A stretch of DNA of 56,220 nucleotides from NCBI GenBank assembly GCA_964498125.1, contig CAZCGE010000020.1, positions 1-56,220 on the forward strand. Direction: 5' to 3'. A model generated the notes under the pieces. The model made no database searches, had not been told where the DNA came from, and saw only the letters and a program-made list of their open reading frames with translations. Made by a program: the position numbers and the translations under genes. Position 1 is the first letter of the stretch. Each line of letters begins with the position of its first letter. The DNA comes from CAMDBL01 sp964498125 (GTDB lineage: Bacteria; Pseudomonadota; Alphaproteobacteria; Rhizobiales; Hyphomicrobiaceae). Positions 42,594-52,515 of this stretch are shown here, piece by piece.

Positions 42594-42962
42594 ATGAGCC
42601 CCGTGCCCAACATTGGCGGAAGAAATCCATTCGGCAAACGCCAGAGCCAAACGTTGGGCTGGATCAGCGTCAGCGGACGCCCGAAGATTCCCTGTACGGT
42701 CAAAAGCCTGACTGCACAGGGGGCGGTTCTGGAATTGGCGACGCCAGACTGGCTGCCGTTCCAGTTCGAACTGGCGATCGAGCCCGAAGGGCGCACGCAT
42801 ATCTGTCAGACCAAGCACAAACGTCCCTCGATGCTCATCGTCGACTTCATGACGGCTCAGCCGGAAGTGCCCAACGGTGGCCGATACCATCCGATTCTCG
42901 CGGACAGCGATAATTGGAGAGGCAAAGGCGGAACCGGCGGACCACGGCCACGGGTAAAGTAG
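42594..42962 (+). CDS. PilZ-like domain protein with degenerate ligand motif
   Basis: 122 residues. CTVKSLTAQGAVLELATPDW (about residues 34-53), then LPFQFELAIEPEGRTHICQT, has the spacing of alphaproteobacterial PilZ domains (CTVRNLSxxGAxLE...PDxFELxIE). The (D/N)xSxxG motif that binds cyclic di-GMP reads KSLTAQG, and no clear RxxxR is present, so nucleotide binding is doubtful. ATG 42594 has GGCGGAAG directly upstream. It lies alone after the oxoprolinase gene. Confidence 0.55.
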   Translation: MSPVPNIGGRNPFGKRQSQTLGWISVSGRPKIPCTVKSLTAQGAVLELATPDWLPFQFELAIEPEGRTHICQTKHKRPSMLIVDFMTAQPEVPNGGRYHPILADSDNWRGKGGTGGPRPRVK

Positions 42963-43206
42963 AACAGGGGTTTTTCGCCAAAGTGGGAACCGGTTTGGCG
43001 TAGATAAAGCGACAAACAAAGAAATGGAGCGCTGCGCGCGGGCAGCCGCGGCGCCGCGCGTCAATCCCGAGCGCCAATCGCCTTGTTGACGGCTGGCTTC
43101 ATCTTACCGGCCATCACTTGCATGGAGCGCCCGCCGAGCCGGACGCTTCGAAGGTATGGCCCTTGGGCCGTAGCTGTGTCCAAGTTCGCAATCCTGTCGC
43201 ACCGGC

Positions 43207-45156
<1,950 letters not shown>

Positions 45157-45268
45157 GCGTCATTCCTCCCAAGACTTCTGAATTGAGGATTGACGGCATT
45201 ATGCGGCCAGCCCCGGTGGGCTGCAACCGCCCCATTGGTCTTATTTGGGGTGGGGGCGGGGCGCGCCT

Positions 45269-45691
45269 TTATCGCACGCCGATCAGGCCGATCGCGGCGC
45301 CTTGTATGAGCAGCACGCCGAGCCAATGGCCGCCGTCGATCACGGTCAGCGACCACTTGTTACCCTGGTAGCCATGATTGACCGCCAGCGCCGTCGCCAC
45401 GAAGCCGAGCCAGACGAAGGCCCCCGAGATCAGGCCCGTCCGCAGCGTCACCTGGCCGGCGCCGAGATGACCGATCAGGCCGGCCAACACCCAGGCCATG
45501 ATCAGCTGGGCAACAATGGTGATGCCGAACAGCAGCGGCATCGGCCGCCCAGCACTCTTGATCTCGGCCTCGGTCTTGCCGAGCGCGGCCATCCACGGCT
45601 TTGCCAGCACCCCATACCAGACGCCGCCAAACAGAAAACTCGCCGCCGCCGCGACGACGATCGCCCAATAGTTGAGACCCGCGAATGCCAT
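45269..45691 (-). CDS. DUF1761 membrane protein
   Basis: 140 residues, four hydrophobic helices (about 7-27, 50-73, 83-104 and 118-138). LNYWAIVVAAAASFLFGGVWYG, then VLAKPWMAALGKTEAEI, is the DUF1761 signature. GGGAGGGAAACACACC upstream of the ATG carries a fair ribosome-binding site. It starts 18 bases after the broken ParE toxin gene and ends 112 bases upstream of acsA. Function unknown. Confidence 0.85.
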   Translation of the reverse strand: MAFAGLNYWAIVVAAAASFLFGGVWYGVLAKPWMAALGKTEAEIKSAGRPMPLLFGITIVAQLIMAWVLAGLIGHLGAGQVTLRTGLISGAFVWLGFVATALAVNHGYQGNKWSLTVIDGGHWLGVLLIQGAAIGLIGVR

Positions 45692-45709
45692 GGTGTGTTT
45701 CCCTCCTGG

Positions 45710-46032
45710 TCAGTCGTCGCTGTCGCTTGCTTTCTGAGCGAAGTGCGCCTCGATGTCCCTATGACCTTCCATGACGTTCACCACCTCGAAGACGTCACCG
45801 ACATAGTGGAAGAAGATGAGGTAGTTATTCTCGGGAAAGCTGCGTATGTCTTCGCCAATCTCTAGCCTCTGGCGTCCCATTCGTTGTTGCAGACTGCGAG
45901 CTTGCTGCAGCGCGTTCTGAGCCGGGCAACGAAGCGAGCACCGGCAATCCTACTGCCCGAAGATTCCGCAATATATGCGGCAATAGCCTTCAGGTCAGCC
46001 TTCGCGCGCGTAGTGTATCGAAGCCGTGGCAC
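45710..46032 (-). pseudogene. ParE-family toxin, single -1 frameshift
   Basis: Read from GTG 46032, which is immediately after the antitoxin stop, the frame gives MPRLRYTTRAKADLKAIAAY, then IAESSGSRIAGARFVARL and RTRCSKLA, and stops at 45864-45862. In the next frame the protein continues SLQQRMGRQRLEIGEDIRSF, then PENNYLIFFHYVGDVFEVV, to TGA 45712-45710. Aligned with the intact ParE at 46388-46714 (KLASLDPVLGRPRPELGEG), the two parts join with no gap, so one base is missing near 45896. It is either a decayed toxin or a sequencing error. Confidence 0.85.
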
Positions 46033-46284
46033 TTACTTATTACCCCGACGACGCTCCCACTCGTCGAGTTCGGCCTCGACCTCGGCTGCAACTTCTTCAT
46101 CGGTATGACTTCCCCCATCCGCAATCGATTGCTGAATCCTGTTGCGCAGCCAAGCGAGCTTCTTGTCCCGTTCGGCCAGCAGCGCGAGGCTGGCGTCGAT
46201 CACGGCCTCGGGCGAGGCGTACTGGCCGGAGGCGACGGCGGCGTCGATGATCGCCTGGGCCTGCTTGCTGAGCGAGATGGTCAT
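46033..46284 (-). CDS. ParD-family antitoxin (first module)
   Basis: 83 residues. MTISLSKQAQAIIDAAVASG, then QYASPEAVIDASLALLAERD, is the CC2985/ParD ribbon-helix-helix type, whose N-terminal ribbon binds DNA; the C-terminal part (SHTDEEVAAEVEAELDEWER) would bind the toxin. It shares most residues with the antitoxin at 46721-46978, so the two modules are paralogous. The stop codon is directly followed by the toxin GTG. Confidence 0.9.
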   Translation of the reverse strand: MTISLSKQAQAIIDAAVASGQYASPEAVIDASLALLAERDKKLAWLRNRIQQSIADGGSHTDEEVAAEVEAELDEWERRRGNK

Positions 46285-46387
46285 GGGGTCTTACTCCTTG
46301 CCATAGACACGGCGACTGCACGTTTATCATGCTGGAGGATCAGTGCGAACATTCGCAACAGTCATTTTTTGTGGCAGATTGGCGTGC

Positions 46388-46714
46388 TCATGACTCCTCG
46401 TCGGTGTCTTGTCTTGTTTCGAGTAATGCGCTCATGTCGCGGTGCCGCTCGACGATAGCGACGATCTCGAGTGTGTCGCGCGCGTACTTGATAAGGACGA
46501 GATAATTCCCAGTCGGAAAGCTGCGCAAGCCTTCACCGAGCTCGGGACGTGGGCGGCCCAACACTGGATCGAGGCTGGCAAGCTTTTCGCAGGTTCTTTT
46601 GAGGCGCAGAGCGAACCGACGTCCGACGGTGGCGCTACCGGATTGGCTCGTCAGATATCGAGCGATCTCGCGGATGTCTTGCTTTGCTTGTGTCGTGAGC
46701 CTGAGGCGCCACAT
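46388..46714 (-). CDS. ParE-family toxin (second module, intact)
   Basis: 108 residues of the RelE/ParE fold: LTTQAKQDIREIARYLTSQS, GRRFALRLKRTCEKLASLDP, GEGLRSFPTGNYLVLIKYAR, and IVAIVERHRDM at the C terminus. ParE toxins poison DNA gyrase or act as related inhibitors; the target cannot be told from the sequence. It begins six bases after the antitoxin stop. It is intact, in contrast to the paralogue at 45710-46032. Confidence 0.92.
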   Translation of the reverse strand: MWRLRLTTQAKQDIREIARYLTSQSGSATVGRRFALRLKRTCEKLASLDPVLGRPRPELGEGLRSFPTGNYLVLIKYARDTLEIVAIVERHRDMSALLETRQDTDEES

Positions 46715-46720
46715 CGCAGC

Positions 46721-46978
46721 TCACGGCTTGGCGTGTGATTGCGTCTGCTCCCAGGCTGCGAGATCGGCTTCGACCTCGGCCATCACCTCGTCCATCGTAT
46801 GGCTGCCGCCCTTGGCGATCGACCGCTGCACCTTGTTGCGCAGCCAGGCGAGCTTCTGCTCGCGCTCGGCCAGCAGCGCCAATCCGGCGTCGACCACGGC
46901 TTCCGGTGAGGCGAACTGGCCCGACGCCACGGCGGCGTCAATGATGCTCTGGGCTTGCTTGCTGAGCGAGATGGTCAT
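46721..46978 (-). CDS. ParD-family antitoxin (second module)
   Basis: 85 residues. MTISLSKQAQSIIDAAVASG, QFASPEAVVDAGLALLAERE and SHTMDEVMAEVEADLAAWEQ parallel the antitoxin at 46033-46284 almost position by position. ATG 46978 is chosen because the two paralogues then start identically; longer starts up to 47035 are open but overlap the methyltransferase stop. Confidence 0.92.
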   Translation of the reverse strand: MTISLSKQAQSIIDAAVASGQFASPEAVVDAGLALLAEREQKLAWLRNKVQRSIAKGGSHTMDEVMAEVEADLAAWEQTQSHAKP

Positions 46979-47031
46979 GTGGCTGCCTCTCATCTGCTTG
47001 TCACCTCCTATACCAGACTGCCGCGCTGCAA

Positions 47032-47685
47032 TCACCCCGCTCGCCAGACCGCCGTCTTCTTGATTTCGGCATCCTCGAGCTCGCGCGTGACCGGAACGTT
47101 GTAGTCGGCAAGACGCTCGAACCGGTCGCGCGGGAAGTAGTTGCGCCGCGGATCACCGATCAGGACCAGCGCGCCTTTGGCGACGGCGGCCTCGATGGCG
47201 GCCAACACGCGGTCAGCCAAGGTACGCTCGTAGAACAGATCACCGACCAGGACGACGTCGGCCACTGGTATCGGTGCGGCGAGCAGATCCGCGGTGGTGG
47301 TCTCGATCGCGACGACGTTGGCGCTCGCGTTGAGGCGGATGGCGGCGACAGCCAAGGCGTCGATGTCGGCGGCGAGCACTGTGCGGGCGCCAGCCTGCGC
47401 CGCCGCGATCGCGGTCAGCCCCGAGCCTGATCCCAGATCGATCACGCAGCGGCCGGCAAGGAGCCCAGGGTTGTCGATGATGTAGCGCGCCAAGGCCTGC
47501 CCGCCGGCCCAGGCGAACGCCCAATAGGGCGGCGGCAAGTTCATCTCGTCCAGCTCCTCCTCGGTCTTGCGCCAGATGGGCAAGGACTCCGCGGCGAGAT
47601 GCAGCCGGATCTCGGGGACCAGCGGCGGCGAGAGGAGGCTCGTATTGGCGCGGATGAAGGCTTCAGGATCGGTGGATACCTTCAT
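47032..47685 (-). CDS. ETF-beta lysine methyltransferase homologue (METTL20/ETFBKMT-like)
   Basis: 217 residues. CVIDLGSGSGLTAIAAAQAG (about residues 79-98) is SAM motif I, and VVLVGDLFYERTLADRVL contains the DxFY-like motif after motif II that marks the METTL20/ETFBKMT group. LPPPYWAFAWAGGQALARYI is the substrate-side block. Bacterial homologues methylate lysines of electron-transfer flavoprotein beta. ATG 47685 overlaps the EVE stop (ATGA). A PrmA-like activity on ribosomal protein L11 is the alternative. Confidence 0.85.
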   Translation of the reverse strand: MKVSTDPEAFIRANTSLLSPPLVPEIRLHLAAESLPIWRKTEEELDEMNLPPPYWAFAWAGGQALARYIIDNPGLLAGRCVIDLGSGSGLTAIAAAQAGARTVLAADIDALAVAAIRLNASANVVAIETTTADLLAAPIPVADVVLVGDLFYERTLADRVLAAIEAAVAKGALVLIGDPRRNYFPRDRFERLADYNVPVTRELEDAEIKKTAVWRAG

Positions 47686-48167
47686 CGCCCTATCGACTTC
47701 ACATCCAGCCCGCCCATGCGGCACACCTCCGCCCATTCCGCCGCCGTCACCGGTTGCACCGACAGCCGCATCGAGGTGACGAGGCTCATCTTCGCCAGCT
47801 TGGGGTTGCCTTTCACATCCGCCAAGGTCACCGGTTTGGGCAGCGCGCAAACGGACTCGACATCGACACACTCCCAGGTACCGCTGTCGTCGTCCGCGTC
47901 GCGATGGGCCAGCGCGATCACGCGACAGATGCCGACAATGTCCTTGCCGGCGTTGGAATGATAGAAAAATCCCAGATCGCCGAGCCGCATCGCCCGCATG
48001 TTGTTGCGCGCGAGGTAATTCCTCACCCCCGTCCACGGCTCGCCCTTTTTGCCCCGCGCCACCAGCATGTCCCAGGAGAAGACGTCGGCCTCCGACTTGA
48101 GCAGCCAATGATCAGAATGCGGAGCAATTATCGGTTTCTTGGCCAGTTTTTTGGCAGGTTTCCGCAT
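47682..48167 (-). CDS. EVE-domain protein
   Basis: 161 residues. HWLLKSEADVFSWDMLVARG and WTGVRNYLARNNMRAMRLGD, then LGFFYHSN, are the EVE (PUA-like) signature, with the aromatic cage that binds modified bases. Homologues include THYN1. ATG 48167 has GGAG nine bases upstream; an ATG five codons earlier is also possible. It is co-translated with the methyltransferase that follows. Confidence 0.93.
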   Translation of the reverse strand: MRKPAKKLAKKPIIAPHSDHWLLKSEADVFSWDMLVARGKKGEPWTGVRNYLARNNMRAMRLGDLGFFYHSNAGKDIVGICRVIALAHRDADDDSGTWECVDVESVCALPKPVTLADVKGNPKLAKMSLVTSMRLSVQPVTAAEWAEVCRMGGLDVKSIGR

Positions 48168-48332
48168 GACGGATGGCTCCATAAGATGCGCTGATTATCG
48201 TATTTTAGCGATCCAGTCCATCCAAGGGTGGCCAGTTTTTTGGTCGGTTGCGGCCGGTTCGTGCTGTCCCGAGCGGCGAGGATGACGAGGTTGGTCGCTC
48301 TTGAATGGGCCACGACAGCGACGCCCACGCGT

Positions 48333-48758
48333 TCAGGCGCGCCGGCCAGCCAGCAGCCAGTAGACCAAGCCGCCCGCGAAGCCGGCGGTGGCGAACACCT
48401 GCCAGACGATGAGGGCGGGGAGTGTAGCGCCGGCTTGGCCGATCCGCGCCAACAGGGGAATGGCCACCAGCGCCGCGCCGCCACCGATGATGTAGTACAG
48501 CGATGAGCGGATGCGTGCGATCTCGCCGATGATGACCAGCGCCAGTGCCGGCAGGATGGTCATCGCCGACACCAGGCGCACCGCGGCGCCGGCCAGCTCG
48601 AACACGCCCTCGACGCTGTTGCCGAGCACCTCGGCGCCGTGCATCACCTGCGTCGCGCGTTCGATGCCGAGGCTGACCATGACGAACCCCGTTGCCACCG
48701 CCGCGATCAGGAATGCGAAGGCGACAACGATCATGCGCCAGAGCGTGCGCCAGAACAT
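48333..48758 (-). CDS. Four-helix membrane protein after rlmN
   Basis: 141 residues with hydrophobic stretches near residues 8-31, 58-80, 88-106 and 113-135. It starts MFWRTLWRMIVVAFAFLIAA. No family is recognised with certainty. It begins nine bases after the rlmN stop and is probably co-transcribed with it. Confidence 0.75.
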   Translation of the reverse strand: MFWRTLWRMIVVAFAFLIAAVATGFVMVSLGIERATQVMHGAEVLGNSVEGVFELAGAAVRLVSAMTILPALALVIIGEIARIRSSLYYIIGGGAALVAIPLLARIGQAGATLPALIVWQVFATAGFAGGLVYWLLAGRRA

Positions 48759-48767
48759 GAGCGAGCC

Positions 48768-49997
48768 TTAACCTTCCGAGGCGTCGGCCGCGGCGGCCTC
48801 ATGCCCGCGCGCACTGGCACGCAGCTTGAGGCTCTCGGACCTGAGCTGGCCGCAGGCGGCCAGGATGTCGCGCCCACGCGGCGTGCGCACGGGGCTGGCA
48901 TACCCGGCCCGGTTCACCACCTCGGCGAAGCGCTCGATCTGTTCCCACTCCGAGCACACATAGGCCGTGCCGGGCCAGGGATTGAACGGGATCAGGTTGA
49001 TCTTTGCCGGGATCCCCTTCAGCAGTTGCACCAGCGCCTTGGCGTCGGCCAAGCTGTCGTTGACTCCCTGCAGCATCACGTACTCGAAGGTGATGCGCCG
49101 CGCATTCGACAGGCCCGGATAGGCGCGGCAGGCCGCCATCAGTTCGGCGATCGGATAGCGCTTGTTGATCGGCACCAGCCGATCACGCAAGTCATTGCGG
49201 GTGGCGTGCAGCGAGATCGCCAGCATTGTGCCGCTTTCGGCCCCCCAACGCGGAATCTCGGGCACGACGCCCGAGGTCGACAAGGTGATGCGACGCTTGG
49301 AAACGGACAGGCCCTCGCCATCCGAAGCCACGTCCATGGCGTCGCGAACATTGTCGAAATTGTACAACGGCTCACCCATGCCCATCAGCACGATGTTGGT
49401 GATCTTGCGCTGCGAGCTCGGCAGCAGGCGCCCATCCGCCGGTAGCCCCGCGCCCGGCCAGTCACCGATGCGATCGCGGGCAACGAGGATCTGACCGACG
49501 ATCTCATGGGTCTCCAGGTTGCGCACCAGGGCTTGCGTGCCGGTGTGGCAGAACGAGCAATTGAGTGTGCAGCCGACCTGGCTGGAGATGCACAGCGTGC
49601 CGCGGTCGCTCTCCGGGATATAGACGGCCTCGACCTCGGGGGCGCGCACCTCGTGGCCAAGCTTGGGCAGCCGCAGCAGCCACTTGCGCGTGCCGTCGAC
49701 CGATACTTGCTCGGTGACGATCCGCGGCCGCGCCAGCGTATAGGCGGCCTCGAGGTCACGCCGCACCTCCTTGGCGACGTCGGTCATGACATCGAACGAT
49801 GTGGCGCCGTGGGCATAGAGCCAGCCCCAGAGCTGCGTCACGCGCATGCGCAACTGCCTGTCCGGCACGCCGGCCGCCGCCAGCGCCGACTTGAGGCCGG
49901 CACGGCTGAGACCCGCCAGCGTCGGCTTGCCTGCCGCGGGCGGCAGCGGCGAAGCCTGTGTCGTACCGGCCGGCGTGTTGTTCAGCACCAGAACCAT
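48768..49997 (-). CDS. rlmN: Dual-specificity RNA methyltransferase RlmN
   Basis: 409 residues. CTLNCSFCHTG (about residues 148-158) is the radical-SAM cluster motif CxxxCxxC; ITNIVLMGMGEPLYNFDNV and ISLHATRNDLRDRLVPIN are family blocks. The C-terminal AACGQL holds the methyl-accepting Cys. It methylates C2 of A2503 in 23S rRNA and A37 in some tRNAs. ATG 49997 is preferred over a GTG three codons upstream. Confidence 0.97.
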   Translation of the reverse strand: MVLVLNNTPAGTTQASPLPPAAGKPTLAGLSRAGLKSALAAAGVPDRQLRMRVTQLWGWLYAHGATSFDVMTDVAKEVRRDLEAAYTLARPRIVTEQVSVDGTRKWLLRLPKLGHEVRAPEVEAVYIPESDRGTLCISSQVGCTLNCSFCHTGTQALVRNLETHEIVGQILVARDRIGDWPGAGLPADGRLLPSSQRKITNIVLMGMGEPLYNFDNVRDAMDVASDGEGLSVSKRRITLSTSGVVPEIPRWGAESGTMLAISLHATRNDLRDRLVPINKRYPIAELMAACRAYPGLSNARRITFEYVMLQGVNDSLADAKALVQLLKGIPAKINLIPFNPWPGTAYVCSEWEQIERFAEVVNRAGYASPVRTPRGRDILAACGQLRSESLKLRASARGHEAAAADASEG

Positions 49998-50169
49998 AAA
50001 TTCCACGGACTTTCATGATGTTCGAAGCGACGCTTGCACTTATCCCAGGCCCGGCGCAACAGCAAGTGCAACACGCGCCAGGCCAGGACTTCAGGCGCTG
50101 TGGAAACGGGGCGCTTCTGAAGTGCCCGCGCATGCCTCGGCCCAGGGCGGCGGCCCGCCCATTGCGACC

Positions 50170-51057
50170 TTACGCAGCCGCCGCCTGCTCCACCGTCATC
50201 GCTTCGCCGGCCACTGTCGTGCGGCGCATGTCGCGCGGCTTTGATTCGTCGAAGGCGCGGACGCGGTGCATCGTCTGGCGGTTATCCCAGATGACGAGAT
50301 CGAACGGGCGCCAGCGGTGGATGTAGACCAGCTCGCGCTCCGTGGCGTGCTCGGTCAGATCTCGGATGAAATCGCGCGCCTCCGGCACCATCCAGCCGAC
50401 GATGCCGCCGATGTGCGAGGAGAGATAGAGCGAGCGGCGGCCGCTGACCGGATGGGTCCGCACCAGGCTCTGGCGCACGGGCTTGAAGGCCGCCCGCTCC
50501 TCCTCGGTCAATTCGGTGAACCCCATGGAGCCGCGCGAATAGAGCAGGGAATGCTCGCAGATCAGCGGATCGACCCTGGCGCGCGTCGCATCATCCAGCA
50601 TGTCGTAGGCAGCCCGCATGTCGGCAAACTCGGTGTTGCCGCCATCGTTCGTGACGACGCGGCCCGACAACAGCGAATACTTGGCGGGAAATGCGCGGAA
50701 CGAGCTGTCGGAATGCCACAGCCGGTTGCCAAGATTGAACATGCGCCGGCGATCGCCGCGGTCCAGCGGCTTGCCGTCCTTGTCCAGGTTCGAGACGTCG
50801 ATCATGCCCTGCTTCAGGCGATACTCGTTCTGCTTGGTGATGTTGCCGCCCTGGGCGTTCTCGATCGCGCCGAAATTCAGCGTGAACGCCATCTGCTGGT
50901 CGTCGCTGATCTCTTGATTGCGGAACACCAGCACGGCGTAGCGATCCATGCCCGCCTCGATCGCGGCGACCTCGTCCTTCGACAACGGCCTGGTGAGGTT
51001 GGCGCCGGACACCTCGCCGACGAACACCGGATGAAGCGGGTGGATTGAGATGGGCAT
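50170..51057 (-). CDS. TauD/TfdA-family 2-oxoglutarate dioxygenase
   Basis: 295 residues. The iron triad is visible: H115 and D117 in LWHSDSSF, and H264 in WDNRQTMHR; R279 in PRDMRRTTV would bind 2-oxoglutarate. The RPFDLVIWDN context fits the TfdA/2,4-D dioxygenase branch. It oxidises a carboxylate or sulfonate; the substrate is unknown. ATG 51057 has GGAGG eight bases upstream, which fixes the start against the longer open frame. Confidence 0.92.
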   Translation of the reverse strand: MPISIHPLHPVFVGEVSGANLTRPLSKDEVAAIEAGMDRYAVLVFRNQEISDDQQMAFTLNFGAIENAQGGNITKQNEYRLKQGMIDVSNLDKDGKPLDRGDRRRMFNLGNRLWHSDSSFRAFPAKYSLLSGRVVTNDGGNTEFADMRAAYDMLDDATRARVDPLICEHSLLYSRGSMGFTELTEEERAAFKPVRQSLVRTHPVSGRRSLYLSSHIGGIVGWMVPEARDFIRDLTEHATERELVYIHRWRPFDLVIWDNRQTMHRVRAFDESKPRDMRRTTVAGEAMTVEQAAAA

Positions 51058-51182
51058 CGAGGCAACCTCCCAGGTAAGCAGCCCGGTCCTGTGCTCGGTG
51101 CATCGAGGCATCGCTCGATCCCAGCACGCCGGCAAAGCTACCCGAGAAGACCCGGCAGGCAAAGTGGGACCTGCGAATGGGC

Positions 51183-52151
51183 TTACAATCCTGAGCCGCC
51201 ACCCGCACCAATGTTCGGAGGCAGGTTGGTGTTGGCGGCGCCGCCGCCGGATTTCCCTGCAGCCGCGGGGCCAGATGTTGGGCGTCCGGCCACCGGCGCC
51301 GATGGCGGAACAAAATAGAAAATCTCATTCAGCGCTGCTTCTTCCCAGGGCACCTGCTCGTTGCCGGTCTCCTGCATCACCTGCTTGCGCACGCGGATCA
51401 TCAGCTCCTGGATGGAAATGCCGGGCGTGCCCATGTGCTGCAGCAGAGCCTTGGTGAACGGGCTGTTGCGACCGCTGCCGTCGGCGGCGACATTGTCGAG
51501 CTGGGTCGCATAGGCGCGAAAGACGCCCGCCGAGTGGAGGCTGGGCTTGACCGGCAGCGGGCCGGTGCCACGCAGGACCGGAATTGCACGCTTCGTTGCC
51601 AGCGAGACCACTCTGAGGCTCAATCCGACCCCTGGCACTGCGCTGCTCGTCCGGCACGTGTCGAGAAAAACGATGCCAATCTTGGCGGCTTCCAGCGGCG
51701 CCAGCACGGTTGCCATGCTGACGAGTTTTTTGTTGAGGCCCAGTGCGCTGACCGCGTTGCCCTCATCGAACTCGATCAACGCTGGGGCATCGACCGGGAG
51801 AATGAAGCTCTCGGTGTTCACCGTCACGCCATGTCCGGCATAAAACACCAGCCCGACGTGATCGCGGGTCAATTGATTGCGGAAGTCCTGCAACAGGGCA
51901 ACCGTCTTGGCATGATCGGCATCCGTGGCCAGCAGAACGTCGAATTGCAAGCTCTTGAGCTTCTTGGCGATGTCGGTGGCATCGTTCACGGGGTTGGCAA
52001 GCCTGGCAACATCACGGTAGGCGGAGTTGCCGATGACCAGGGCGAGTTTCTTGCTGCCCTGTGCTCCTTGAGCCGACGCCGTTACGCTCCAGACCAGCGC
52101 GCCGGCCACAATGAAGCTCGCCAAGTAAAATTCAGATCGCCTGAGGAACAT
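51183..52151 (-). CDS. Secreted caspase-like peptidase (C14, orthocaspase type)
   Basis: 322 residues. A signal peptide (residues 1-28, TASAQ) is followed by a caspase p20 domain: KLALVIGNSAYRDVARLANP, the catalytic H107 in YAGHGVT, and C166 in FLDTCRTSS. The p10-like part follows, ending in FTKALLQHMGTPGISIQELM. The last ~35 residues are Pro/Gly-rich. ATG 52151 has GGAGG eight bases upstream. Both dyad residues are intact. It is divergent from an outer-membrane barrel protein; what it cleaves is unknown. Confidence 0.92.
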   Translation of the reverse strand: MFLRRSEFYLASFIVAGALVWSVTASAQGAQGSKKLALVIGNSAYRDVARLANPVNDATDIAKKLKSLQFDVLLATDADHAKTVALLQDFRNQLTRDHVGLVFYAGHGVTVNTESFILPVDAPALIEFDEGNAVSALGLNKKLVSMATVLAPLEAAKIGIVFLDTCRTSSAVPGVGLSLRVVSLATKRAIPVLRGTGPLPVKPSLHSAGVFRAYATQLDNVAADGSGRNSPFTKALLQHMGTPGISIQELMIRVRKQVMQETGNEQVPWEEAALNEIFYFVPPSAPVAGRPTSGPAAAGKSGGGAANTNLPPNIGAGGGSGL

Positions 52152-52515
52152 GGGGGCGTCCTCCAATCGGCCTCGACACCTTCAAGTCTCGGTTCGGCAC
52201 CGTTGGGAACTCCAACAGATCGAGCAACCGACTGTGTGCGCCGTTCCAGCTTCAAAAGATGGAACGGCATGCCCGGAGTGCGATCCGCAGCCTTATTTTC
52301 AAACCGACCATATCAGACCTAGCCTCGACCTCGACATCGCGGGTCTGATGCCAGGCAGCAACAGCCCTCAATCAAAGTCAGAACGCGTTAATTCTAACAC
52401 TTCCCAGGTTGTCCAGACAAGCGCTACCGTTTGGCGTGTAGCGCGTAGCTTGGCTGTTTCACTCTTTGTGGAATCCGAAGTTGCCTTTAGCTTGTCGCGT
52501 TGTGGGGGAGTTTCA
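52152..52515. other. Divergent gap between the caspase-like and barrel genes
   Basis: 364 bases with no gene. It holds the two divergent promoters, not resolvable by eye, and the nine-base inverted repeat at 52240-52268. Bases 52370-52500 are less GC-rich than the flanks, and GTGGGGGAG at 52502-52510 is the ribosome-binding site of the barrel gene. Confidence 0.6.
52240..52268. promoter_or_regulatory. Inverted repeat GCCGTTCCA/TGGAACGGC
   Basis: A perfect nine-base inverted repeat with an 11-base spacer, 89 bases upstream of the caspase-like start. It could be an operator or an RNA hairpin of the caspase leader. Confidence 0.45.

Noticed and set aside
48138..48250. Near-identical GGCCAGTTTTTTGG segments inside and upstream of the EVE gene
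   Set aside because: A 14-base local similarity; probably a small tandem duplication with no further sign of an element.
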